Shown here one piece after another: positions 41,942-49,234 of a DNA stretch of 64,000 bases (the stretch's first letter is position 1; each line of letters opens with the position of its first letter). Below the pieces are notes generated by a model, which was not told where the DNA came from, did no database searches, and worked only from the letters and a program-made list of their open reading frames with translations. Both the position numbers and the translations under genes were made by a program. This DNA is from Jatrophihabitans sp035642535 (GTDB lineage: Bacteria > Actinomycetota > Actinomycetes > Mycobacteriales > Jatrophihabitantaceae), in NCBI GenBank assembly GCA_035642535.1, contig DASQSE010000050.1, forward strand, positions 1 to 64,000, written 5' to 3'.

Positions 41942-42158
41942 CGTCGACACGGTAACCAACCCCGCAGCTCAGTGTCGTTACACCTTCGGCATAGCGCGCG
42001 GACCTGTCGCGTAGCGAGGTGCCGTTCGACGTGTCGGCGGCCGGGTCCATCGACCCCACCGCGAGTGGGCCGATCGTCGCTCGATCTCAGGCGGAACGGA
42101 CCCTGCCGAACGGCGCAACAGAAGCAGCACGCTCGGGGTGTGTGGAGAGGAGGCCGCC

Positions 42159-43004
42159 ATGCCCGATCCACGCCCCGAGATCCCGCCAGCGCAGCTCCAC
42201 CGTGAGGCCGCGCAGACGGCAACCCAGCACCTCGGCCCCACCGCGGACCACTACACGTCGGCGCTCGAACGCTATGTGGAGGCGATGGCCGCCACGGAGC
42301 GCCCACCTCATCGCGTCGGACCGTCCCGCATCACATTCCCGCCCCTGAGCGTCGGCGATGTCATGCGCCGCGACGTCGTCGCGGCCTACCCGAACGCGCT
42401 GTTCAAAGAGATCGCCCATGCGCTCGAGCGCAACGGGATCGACGCCGTCCCGGTGATCGACGAGGAACGCCGGGTCATCGGCGTGGTCAGCGAGTCCGAC
42501 CTGTTGGCGCGGGTCGCGGGCGCCCGGCCGGTGCCGCGCGGCCACCGCCGCTACGCGCACCGCGAGGCGCGGCACAAGCGGCGCGCCACGACTGCGCTGG
42601 AGCTGATGACGGCCCGGCCCATCACCGTGCCGCCGTCGATGCCGATCGCCGACGCCGCCCGGCTGGCCGCTCGATCGCGGGTGCGCAACCTCCCGGTCGT
42701 CACCCCGAGCGGGACGCTGGCCGGGATGGTCGCCAGACGCGATCTCATTCGGCTGTTCCTGCGCCCGGACGCCGAGATCCGCGCCGCCGTCGTCCGCGAC
42801 GTCGTGCGGGCCGAGACGCACACCGACCGCAGACACGTGCAGGTCAACGTCGACGAGGGGGTGGTCACCTTCGCCGGTCGGGTTCGCAACGCGCTCACCG
42901 CACGTCGCCTCGTCTACGACGCGAAGCGGGTGCCGGGCGTGATCGACGTGCACGACGAACTGGACTTCGACGTCGACGACTCCGTCCTGCCACGCCACTC
43001 CTGA
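42159..43004 (+). CDS. CBS-pair plus BON domain protein (first copy)
   Basis: A 281-residue protein. After ~65 residues come two CBS motifs: VGDVMRRDVVAAYPNALFKEIAHAL...VIGVVSESDLLARV and ALELMTARPITVPPSMPIADAARLA...LAGMVARRDLIRLFL. A C-terminal BON domain (about 215-275) contains VQVNVDEGVVTFAGRVRNALTARRL. A GGAGAGGAGG Shine-Dalgarno precedes ATG 42159. CBS pairs sense adenosine nucleotides; BON often contacts membranes. It resembles the second copy at 47036 through the whole length. It is first of a row with two USPs and a receiver (gaps 12, 37 and 69 bases). Confidence 0.85.
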   Translation: MPDPRPEIPPAQLHREAAQTATQHLGPTADHYTSALERYVEAMAATERPPHRVGPSRITFPPLSVGDVMRRDVVAAYPNALFKEIAHALERNGIDAVPVIDEERRVIGVVSESDLLARVAGARPVPRGHRRYAHREARHKRRATTALELMTARPITVPPSMPIADAARLAARSRVRNLPVVTPSGTLAGMVARRDLIRLFLRPDAEIRAAVVRDVVRAETHTDRRHVQVNVDEGVVTFAGRVRNALTARRLVYDAKRVPGVIDVHDELDFDVDDSVLPRHS

Positions 43005-43016
43005 GGAGCACACCCG

Positions 43017-43883
43017 ATGACGACCGTGCATCCGTCGCCCGAGGTAGCCGCCGCCCATCCCGCTCGGCCGCGGCTGCGGCATCGGTTGATCGGTGTCGGG
43101 TTCCGCGACGCGGAGCGCGACCGCGCCACCATCGAGTGGGCGGTCCACGACGCCGTCGCGGGCGGCGACCCGCTGCACCTGGTTCATGCATACGTGCCGC
43201 TCCGGCTCGACGGCTGCTGGTGGGAGCCGGTCACGCAGGCTCGGGACGCCCGCTACCTCGCCGCCCGGCGGGTGGTCGCGAAGGGGCAGCAACTCGTCGC
43301 AGCCACCGCCGCCAACGTCCGCTGCGGCGGTTCGACGATCGCGGGCCTGCCGCAGGACGTCTTCGTCGAACTCTCCGACATCGTCGACGTGATCGTCATC
43401 GGCGACGACTCGCGCGCAGGCGGGCGCGGAATCACCTGGCGGATCCAGGACACCGCCCGCTGCGCAGTCGTCTGCGTGCCACCGACCTACACCGGGCTGC
43501 CCGATCCGCGCCCGGTGACATTGGTCGTCGACGACCAGGGGATATCGGAATCCGCGCTGCAGTTCGGCGCCGAACACGCGCGACGGCACGGCGTGACGCT
43601 GGAGGTGTCACGGTCGTGGTCGTCGTTGCACGACGGGCCGGTCGACGGTCCGGCGTGGGTCGCCGAGCAGCAGGAGGAGCTGGACGCCCAACTGGCCCTC
43701 TGGAGCGACCGGCACGCGTTGCCGCCGATCGTGGCGCGCATCGAACTCGACGACGACTGGCTCGACAGCCTGCGCCGGGGCAGCAGCCTGCTCGTTGCCG
43801 CGGGCAGCGCCGCCCCGTTGCTGCGCACCCCGCCCGCCGACCCCACCGCGGCCTGTCCGGTGGCGGTCGTCCCAGAGCGTTGA
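43017..43883 (+). CDS. universal stress protein family, divergent tandem USP
   Basis: A 288-residue protein with a recognisable first USP half (LIGVGFRDAERDRATIEWAVHDAVAGGDPLHLVHAY...VDVIVIGDDSRAGGRGITWRIQDTARCAVVCVP) and a degenerate second half (VTLVVDDQGISESALQFGAEHARRHGVTLEV...CPVAVVPER). The nucleotide-binding glycine motif is poorly kept, so it may not bind ATP. It starts 12 bases after the CBS-BON gene, so the two are likely co-translated in one operon. It is longer and more diverged than the neighbouring 148-residue USP. Confidence 0.75.
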   Translation: MTTVHPSPEVAAAHPARPRLRHRLIGVGFRDAERDRATIEWAVHDAVAGGDPLHLVHAYVPLRLDGCWWEPVTQARDARYLAARRVVAKGQQLVAATAANVRCGGSTIAGLPQDVFVELSDIVDVIVIGDDSRAGGRGITWRIQDTARCAVVCVPPTYTGLPDPRPVTLVVDDQGISESALQFGAEHARRHGVTLEVSRSWSSLHDGPVDGPAWVAEQQEELDAQLALWSDRHALPPIVARIELDDDWLDSLRRGSSLLVAAGSAAPLLRTPPADPTAACPVAVVPER

Positions 43884-43920
43884 CCTCGACTGGAACGGCG
43901 GATCTGAAAGGACGGACGCA

Positions 43921-44367
43921 ATGAGCAGCCAGAATGCGACTCGCCGGTTGGTCGTCGGTATCGACGGCTCCCCGGGTGCGGCCGAGGCGCTGCGGTGGGC
44001 GGCGCGGCATGCGGAGTTGAGCGGCCTCGGGATCGACGCGGTGATTGCTTGGCAACCGCCGGTGTCGTACGGCTGGGCCTACGGCATCGACGACTGGCGC
44101 CCGGATGCCGACGCCGAGAAGACGATGACAGCGCAGATCGATGCGATATTCGGGACGCAGCGTCCCGCACACCTGCGGCTGTTGGTTCGCGAGGGGCATG
44201 CGGCGAAGGTGCTGATCGAGGCGAGCAAGGACGCCGAACTCCTGGTGGTCGGCAGCCGTGGGCACGGTGGCTTCGCCGGGCTGTTGCTCGGCTCGGTCAG
44301 CGCGAACTGCGCCGAGCGGGCGCACTGCCCGGTCGTGGTCGTCCACCCGAGCGCGCACGCAGAGTAA
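43921..44367 (+). CDS. universal stress protein, single domain (ATP-binding type)
   Basis: A 148-residue UspA protein. It starts RRLVVGIDGSPGAAEALRWA and ends with the full ATP-binding motif VVGSRGHGGFAGLLLGSVSANC followed by AHCPVVVVHP, so nucleotide binding is expected (unlike its upstream neighbour). AAAGGA 8 bases before ATG 43921 is the Shine-Dalgarno. It lies 37 bases after the divergent USP in the CBS-BON operon. The role is stress or dormancy survival, as for USPs in general; no specific partner is evident. Confidence 0.9.
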   Translation: MSSQNATRRLVVGIDGSPGAAEALRWAARHAELSGLGIDAVIAWQPPVSYGWAYGIDDWRPDADAEKTMTAQIDAIFGTQRPAHLRLLVREGHAAKVLIEASKDAELLVVGSRGHGGFAGLLLGSVSANCAERAHCPVVVVHPSAHAE

Positions 44368-44436
44368 CGCGACGGTCGCGCCATCCGCTGTGTGCACAGG
44401 TCGTGCTGGTAGCCATCAGGAAGAAGCGAGGCCGGT

Positions 44437-44790
44437 GTGCGGGTACTGGTGGTCGACGATGAGGTGCAGCTCGCCGACGCTGTCGCGCGCGGGCTGCGCC
44501 GCCAGGGCATGAGCGTCGACGTCGCGTACAACGGCGACGACGGATTCGGCAAGGCCATCGGAGCCGGCTACGACGTCCTCGTGCTCGATCGCGATTTGCC
44601 CGGAATGTCCGGAGATGACCTGTGCCGGTCGATCAGCGCCCGAACCCTGACTCGCGTCCTCATGCTCACCGCCAGCACGTCCGCAGACGCGCGAGACGCA
44701 GGACTGCGACAGGGCGCCGCCGACTACGTCACGAAGCCGTTCGTGTTCGCTGACCTCGTCCAGCGCATTCAGGCCCTCGCGCCCGTCTAA
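44437..44790 (+). CDS. stand-alone response regulator receiver domain
   Basis: A 117-residue CheY-like domain with nothing else: acidic pocket VVDDE, phospho-acceptor Asp in VLDRDLPG (about residue 51), switch Thr in LTAS and Lys in VTKPF. The sequence is like the receivers of OmpR-type regulators (MRVLVVDDEVQLADAVARGL) but no DNA-binding domain follows before the stop. It starts with GTG 44437. No histidine kinase is in the window, so its partner is unknown. It may be a truncated OmpR regulator or a phosphate sink; no remnant of an output domain is visible in the 86 bases downstream. Confidence 0.85.
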   Translation: MRVLVVDDEVQLADAVARGLRRQGMSVDVAYNGDDGFGKAIGAGYDVLVLDRDLPGMSGDDLCRSISARTLTRVLMLTASTSADARDAGLRQGAADYVTKPFVFADLVQRIQALAPV

Positions 44791-44822
44791 GCTGCCTGCC
44801 CTGTCACTTCGGCGCGCAGCGA

Positions 44823-44859
44823 TCCGTCATAGCAGTGCAAGGCAAGAACCTATGACGGA
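44823..44859. promoter_or_regulatory. 10-bp inverted repeat abutting the hemerythrin ribosome-binding site
   Basis: TCCGTCATAG (44823-44832) and CTATGACGGA (44850-44859) are perfect complements around a 17-base loop. The right arm takes in the first bases of the GGAGGAG Shine-Dalgarno (44857-44863) of the gene at 44877. It could be an operator or an RNA hairpin limiting translation. Confidence 0.55.
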
Positions 44860-44876
44860 GGAGAACCGAACCAGTC

Positions 44877-45518
44877 ATGACCGCACGGACATACAAGCAC
44901 GACATGACCATGATGTTCGCCATGCACGACGCGCTGCGGCGCGAACTCGAGCGTATGGCACGGATCACCGCGCGCACGGACGACGACCCGCGGCACATCT
45001 TGCAGACCGCGCTCGGCTGGGAACTGTTCAAGAGCTACCTGCACGTGCATCACACCGCTGAGGACGAAGTGCTGTGGCCGGCGATTCGCGAGGCGGTCGG
45101 CGAGCGGGTCGACGATCTCGCAGTGGTCGAGGCGATGGAGGCCGAGCACGCGATGGTTGATCCCGGCTTGAGCGCGATCGACGCTGCGCTGGTCGATCCC
45201 GAGAACGGCGCGCAACGGTTGGGCGGGATCTTCGAGCGGCTCGTCGACGGGCTGGGCGGGCATCTGACCCACGAGGAGAACGACGCCCTGCCGCTGATCG
45301 ACGCGTACGCCACGCCTGAGGTGATGCAGCGCTTCGGGATGGCGCACAGCGCCCGGATCGGCGCCGGCGTCTCGCGGTACATGCCGTGGCTGCTGGATGG
45401 CGCTAGCCCGGAACGCACCGCGGCAGCGCTCGCCCTGCTGCCGGAGCCCGTGCGCGTGGCCTACCGCGACCAGTGGCAGCCGAGCTACGCGACGCTGGAT
45501 CTCTGGGCGGCTCGCTAA
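44877..45518 (+). CDS. hemerythrin HHE-domain protein
   Basis: A 213-residue protein of the hemerythrin/HHE type. Likely di-iron ligands are in order MHDAL, HVHHTAEDEVLWP (H-x4-E), EAEHAMVD and HLTHEENDALP. Bacterial HHE proteins sense or carry O2 or handle NO and iron, which suits the hypoxia-type neighbourhood. The rest (residues ~140-213) is an extra helical part seen in actinobacterial members. ATG 44877 has GGAGGAG 13 bases upstream, longer than usual, with a hairpin arm overlapping that site. It follows the receiver gene by 86 bases and converges on the beta-CASP hydrolase. Confidence 0.85.
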   Translation: MTARTYKHDMTMMFAMHDALRRELERMARITARTDDDPRHILQTALGWELFKSYLHVHHTAEDEVLWPAIREAVGERVDDLAVVEAMEAEHAMVDPGLSAIDAALVDPENGAQRLGGIFERLVDGLGGHLTHEENDALPLIDAYATPEVMQRFGMAHSARIGAGVSRYMPWLLDGASPERTAAALALLPEPVRVAYRDQWQPSYATLDLWAAR

Positions 45519-45530
45519 CCGGCCGCCCGC

Positions 45531-45599
45531 CCCTCCCCGTGATCAACAGGGCCGAACCGTCGTCAGGCGACGATTCGGGCCTGTTGATCACGGGGAGGG
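45531..45599. repeat. 51-bp palindromic element, copy 2, with extended arms
   Basis: The core 45540-45590 has the same arms (TGATCAACAGG / CCTGTTGATCA) and exact 51-base length as copies 1 and 3. Here the stem is extended by nine bases each side (CCCTCCCCG / CGGGGAGGG), giving 20-bp perfect arms. It lies between the convergent hemerythrin and beta-CASP genes, where it could terminate both. Confidence 0.85.
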
Positions 45600-45627
45600 T
45601 GGTGGTGGTGGACCGAGGGCCACGACG

Positions 45628-47013
45628 CTAGATGAGTACGGTCTCGCCTTCTCTCGGCGCGACGGCGGTCCAGCCTCCGACCAAGTGCAGCCGCTCGGCG
45701 AGCGCCGCGGAGGCCTGTTCCTCTCCGTGCACGACGTAGCACGTCCGCGGCGCCGAAGCGCCGAATGCCCAGTCGACGAGTTCGTCGCTGTCCGCGTGCG
45801 CACTGAACGCGTCGAATGCCACGACGTCGGCGCGGACCGGCACGTACTCGCCGTGGATCTTGATCTGGCGCGCGCCGTCGACGAGTTGACGAGCGCGGGT
45901 GCCTTCGGCCGCGAAGCCGATGATCGCGACGGTGTGCCGGCGATTGGGCAGCATGTGCTCGAGGTGATGCAGCACGCGACCGCCGGTTGCCATGCCCGAT
46001 GCGGAGACGATGATCGCCGGGCTTCGCGGGTCGTTCCAGGATCGCGACTCGTCAGCGGTCCGGACCTCGATGACACCGCTCGGGTCGAGCACCGCGGGGG
46101 TCAGCCCGTCGCGCAGTTCGGGCCAGCAGTTCTGCATCGCCTCGCGATAGACGGCAAGGCAGTTCAGCGCCATCGGGCTGTCGACGATGATCGGCACAGG
46201 CGGGATGCGGCGGGTGGAGAGCAGTTGGTTCAGTGCGGCCAGGAGCACCTCGGTCCGGTCCACCGCGAAGGCGGGCACCAGTACGCTGCCGCCGCGCTTC
46301 ACCGTGCGCGTGATGCATGCCCCGAGCTGGTCGAGGGCGCCGCTGTCGTCGCGCCGGCGGTTGCCGTACGTCGACTCGATGAGCAGGACGTCACATCGCG
46401 GCCGCGCCGCCGGCGAGCGCAGCAGCGGGTGCGCCTGCCGACCCAGATCGCCACTGACTACGAGACTGCGCTGCGTCCCCGCCACATCGAACCGGAGCTG
46501 CGCCCACGACGAGCCGAGGATGTGTCCTGCCCGGCCGAGCGTGAGGGTGAGACCGTCGGCGATCCGGATCGGTACGCCGTGCGATATCACGCGGAACAAC
46601 GCGCAGGCGCGTGCCGCGTCGCGCGCGTCGTACAACGGCAGCGCGGGACGGTGTTTCGTCCACCCGCCCAGGTTGGCGTAGCGCGCGTCCTCCTCCTGGA
46701 GGTGGGCGCTGTCGGCGAGCACGACCTCGGCCAGCCGCGCGGTGCCCTCGGTGACGTAGACGGGCCCGCTCCAGCCGTGCCGCGCCAGCACCGGCAGGTA
46801 GCCGCTGTGATCGAGGTGCGCATGGGTGATGACGACCGCGTCCACCTGCCGCCAGTCGACCGGCGGCGGCGCCCAGTTGCGCCGGCGCAGCGACGACAGC
46901 CCTTGGAACAGGCCGCAGTCGATCAGCACCCGCGAAGCGCCGGTGTCGAGCAGATGCTTGCTGCCGGTCACTGACCCGACTCCGCCGAGAAAGGTCAGTG
47001 TGGGTCGCGGCAC
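45628..47013 (-). CDS. MBL-fold beta-CASP hydrolase (CPSF/YSH1-like ribonuclease family)
   Basis: A 461-residue protein with metallo-beta-lactamase motif HAHLDHSG (about residue 53), the later ligand regions GHILGSS and SGDLGR, then the beta-CASP part with PAFAVDRTEVLLA, SPMALN, SASGMATGGRVLHHLEHML, and a final HAD in DAFSAHADSDELVDW. This is the CPSF-73-like group that cuts RNA. GTG 47013 (VPRPTLTFLGGVGSVTGS) fits the conserved N-terminus; a start at 47127 would overlap the CBS-BON gene. It lies 22 bases downstream of the CBS-BON gene, same strand. It may process RNA during stress; the target is unknown. Confidence 0.85.
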   Translation of the reverse strand: MPRPTLTFLGGVGSVTGSKHLLDTGASRVLIDCGLFQGLSSLRRRNWAPPPVDWRQVDAVVITHAHLDHSGYLPVLARHGWSGPVYVTEGTARLAEVVLADSAHLQEEDARYANLGGWTKHRPALPLYDARDAARACALFRVISHGVPIRIADGLTLTLGRAGHILGSSWAQLRFDVAGTQRSLVVSGDLGRQAHPLLRSPAARPRCDVLLIESTYGNRRRDDSGALDQLGACITRTVKRGGSVLVPAFAVDRTEVLLAALNQLLSTRRIPPVPIIVDSPMALNCLAVYREAMQNCWPELRDGLTPAVLDPSGVIEVRTADESRSWNDPRSPAIIVSASGMATGGRVLHHLEHMLPNRRHTVAIIGFAAEGTRARQLVDGARQIKIHGEYVPVRADVVAFDAFSAHADSDELVDWAFGASAPRTCYVVHGEEQASAALAERLHLVGGWTAVAPREGETVLI

Positions 47014-47035
47014 GATGCGTCCCGAGCCGGTGCCG

Positions 47036-47890
47036 CTAGGGGGACCGTCGGTACGTCGCCGGCGGCGCGGGAATGTACCTGTCGTCGAACTGCGCGGTGA
47101 GGTGATCGACGACCTCGACGACGCCACTGATGTCGCGAACGTGGTGCAGCAGTTGCTCGATCAACAGCGATCGCTCCAGCTGGCCGGTCAGCGTCACGAC
47201 GCCCTCGGTGACATCGACGTCGATCGCGAGCGGGTTCAGCAACATCGTGTGCCGCACGTAGTACTCGATCTCGCGCCTGATCTCGTCGTCGTCACGCAGG
47301 AACACCCGGAGCAGGTCCGCACGCGTGACGATGCCGATCAGCACCCCGTTCTTGTCGACGACGGGGAGGTGGCGAACGCGAGCATCCGCGGCCATCCGCG
47401 CCGCCTCGACGATCGTGGCGTGTGCCCGAATCGTCACTGCGGGGGCGGTCATGAGCTCGCGCGCCGTGCACGCGTGGGCCTTCTTGTTCGAGTCATGACG
47501 ATAGCTGCGCGGCGAGATGCACGAGCCGCGGGCGATGCGGGTGATCAGATCCGACTCGGACACCACGCCGACGACCTTGCGCTCCCCGTCGATGACGGGG
47601 ACGGCGCTGACCCGGTTGCGGGCGAGCGCGGCCACGATCTCCTTGAACACGGCGTCCTCGTGCGCGGCAACCACCCCGTGCGTCATCACATCGGCGACGA
47701 GCGCGGCCGGCAGATTCAACGAGTGGCGATGCTCCGGCTTCTCGGCCGGGTGCGACACCGCGTCGAGGTAGCGCACCAGGGCCTTGTGGTAGCGCTCTGC
47801 GGTGGGGCCGGAATGCCGCGTCGTCGAGGCGGCTGCCTCACAGTGCGCGGTCGCCGGATTCGTGTCGCGCGGGTGCATTGTGCCGGTCAT
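47036..47890 (-). CDS. CBS-pair plus BON domain protein (second copy)
   Basis: A 284-residue protein similar in layout and motifs to the one at 42159: N-terminal HCEAAASTTRHSGPTAERYHKALVRYL, CBS motifs VADVMTHGVVAAHEDAVFKEIVAAL...VVGVVSESDLITRI and ARELMTAPAVTIRAHATIVEAARMA...LIGIVTRADLLRVFL, then BON (IDVDVTEGVVTLTGQLERSLLIEQLL). GGAGGTG precedes ATG 47890. The first of its two motif-A regions is close to the first copy, suggesting paralogues. It is divergent from the PorGD operon across a 291-base region with DosR-like boxes, and followed by the beta-CASP gene. Confidence 0.85.
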   Translation of the reverse strand: MTGTMHPRDTNPATAHCEAAASTTRHSGPTAERYHKALVRYLDAVSHPAEKPEHRHSLNLPAALVADVMTHGVVAAHEDAVFKEIVAALARNRVSAVPVIDGERKVVGVVSESDLITRIARGSCISPRSYRHDSNKKAHACTARELMTAPAVTIRAHATIVEAARMAADARVRHLPVVDKNGVLIGIVTRADLLRVFLRDDDEIRREIEYYVRHTMLLNPLAIDVDVTEGVVTLTGQLERSLLIEQLLHHVRDISGVVEVVDHLTAQFDDRYIPAPPATYRRSP

Positions 47891-47977
47891 GACGCACCTC
47901 CGGGCGAAGGCTTTGTTCCACCTTCAGCGTGTGCCCACAGGTCTCGTCGCGACAGGGCGGAACGTCCCACCGGAAAG

Positions 47978-48042
47978 CGGACTTCCGTCCGTCAGGTCCG
48001 CTTGATCGTTGATCAAGGGACCAACGCCGTGACTTTTGGCCC
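47978..48042. promoter_or_regulatory. DosR-box-like motifs and a TTGATC/GATCAA palindrome in a divergent promoter region
   Basis: Three matches to the DosR core GGGACTWWAGTCCC lie here: CGGACTTCCGTCCG (47978-47991, 10 of 14), GGGACCAACGCCGT (48017-48030, 9 of 14) and GTGACTTTTGGCCC (48029-48042, 11 of 14). Between them is the perfect palindrome CTTGATC-GTT-GATCAAG (48001-48017), which resembles FNR half-sites but with five rather than four bases between TTGAT and ATCAA. The cluster lies between the CBS-BON gene (minus) and the PorGD gene (plus). Confidence 0.5.
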
Positions 48043-48181
48043 TGTGTGACGTGCGCTTCCGGCCCTGTGGACCGCGGGTGGGCGCGGCTAAGCATTAGCC
48101 CTACGCAACTGTTGGCGACTGACGACCGGAAGTCGACCTGGAAGGAGCATCCGGGCAGATTTCCGATTGCGGAGGCGTGCG

Positions 48182-49234
48182 ATGTCAGCATTCGTGTCGA
48201 CCGATCCTTCGGGCACCGGAGCCGATCCGCTGCCCGGCGCCGATGAAGACGGTTTCTTCGGGATTCGCTTCGAATCGATCGGGGGCCTCGGCGCCCACCT
48301 GGCCGGGAAGATCCTCGCTGAAGCAGGCGTGCTACGCCAGGACTTGAACGGTGCGCACTTCTCGTCCTACGGATCGGAGAAGAAGGGCACGCCGGTGAAG
48401 TCGTTCGTGCGCTTCTGCCGAGGCGACCAGGACCTCCGCACAAGCAGCCCGATCGAGAGCCCACAGGTGGTCGCGGTCTTTCACGAGGCACTGGCCCGCT
48501 CCTTCGACGTGGCAGCCGGGTTGCCTGCGAACGGGACGCTGATCGTGAACACCCGCTCGGCGCCCGAGCAGATCCGTGACGCCCTGGGCCTGCGCACCGG
48601 CACGGTCGTGGTACTCGACGCGCTCGGTATCGCGCTCGAGGAGAAGACACGCGTCAACACGGCGATGCTGGGTGCCGTCGCTCGGATGTGCCCGTTCCTC
48701 GACCCGGACGCGGTGAAGGAGACGATCAGAAGTCAACTGTCCGCCCGCTACGCGCAACTCGTCGAGGCGAACCTGCGCACGTTCGACCGCGGCTATCGCG
48801 AATTGCGCAGCAGCACCTGGCCCGCCGAGGCCGGTGCCCCGGCACGTCCGATCCAGCGGGCGGCGCCCGCGTTCGGTTACCTCGACGCCCCGATCGGCGG
48901 CACCATCCTGGACTCCGGCAACAGCATTCTGAAGAACCTGACCACGTCGCGGCAGGGCTTCCTGCCCGCCTACGACCCGGACACCTGCGTGCACTGCGGG
49001 ATCTGCGACATCGTCTGCCCCGATCTGTGCTTCGTGTGGTCCGACGACGATGCGGGCGAGCCCGCCGTGCGTCTGCTCGGGATCGACTACCACTACTGCA
49101 AGGGCTGCCTGAAGTGCATCGACGCGTGCCCGACGGGTTCGCTCACCGAACTCCGCGAGGAGGACGGCTGGGCCGAACAGAACCGCGTCCCGCTCTTCCC
49201 ATGGCTCGAGCGTGACAAGGAGGCCGGCTCATGA
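48182..49234 (+). CDS. 2-oxoacid:ferredoxin oxidoreductase, fused gamma and delta (ferredoxin) subunits
   Basis: A 350-residue protein. Residues ~20-200 are the gamma (POR catalytic gamma) domain: FESIGGLGAHLAGKILAEAG, SYGSEKKGTPVKSFVRF. The C-terminal part carries two 4Fe-4S motifs, CVHCGICDIVCPDLCF and YCKGCLKCIDACPTG (delta subunit). ATG 48182 follows GCGGAGGCG. Its stop overlaps the alpha/beta gene (ATGA), so the complex is co-translated. Together they oxidise pyruvate or another 2-oxoacid with CoA and thiamine diphosphate, giving acyl-CoA, CO2 and reduced ferredoxin. The operon head faces the DosR-like boxes. Confidence 0.9.
   Translation: MSAFVSTDPSGTGADPLPGADEDGFFGIRFESIGGLGAHLAGKILAEAGVLRQDLNGAHFSSYGSEKKGTPVKSFVRFCRGDQDLRTSSPIESPQVVAVFHEALARSFDVAAGLPANGTLIVNTRSAPEQIRDALGLRTGTVVVLDALGIALEEKTRVNTAMLGAVARMCPFLDPDAVKETIRSQLSARYAQLVEANLRTFDRGYRELRSSTWPAEAGAPARPIQRAAPAFGYLDAPIGGTILDSGNSILKNLTTSRQGFLPAYDPDTCVHCGICDIVCPDLCFVWSDDDAGEPAVRLLGIDYHYCKGCLKCIDACPTGSLTELREEDGWAEQNRVPLFPWLERDKEAGS

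Noticed and set aside
42043..42056. Palindrome GGGTCCATCGACCC before the first CBS-BON gene as a DosR box
   Set aside because: It matches 10 of 14 positions but has T for the A of GGGAC and A for the T of GTCCC, changes at core bases; left as an unassigned palindrome.
48001..48017. Palindrome CTTGATC-GTT-GATCAAG as a true FNR/CRP site
   Set aside because: FNR sites have four bases between TTGAT and ATCAA, here five; kept only as a palindrome within the regulatory region.
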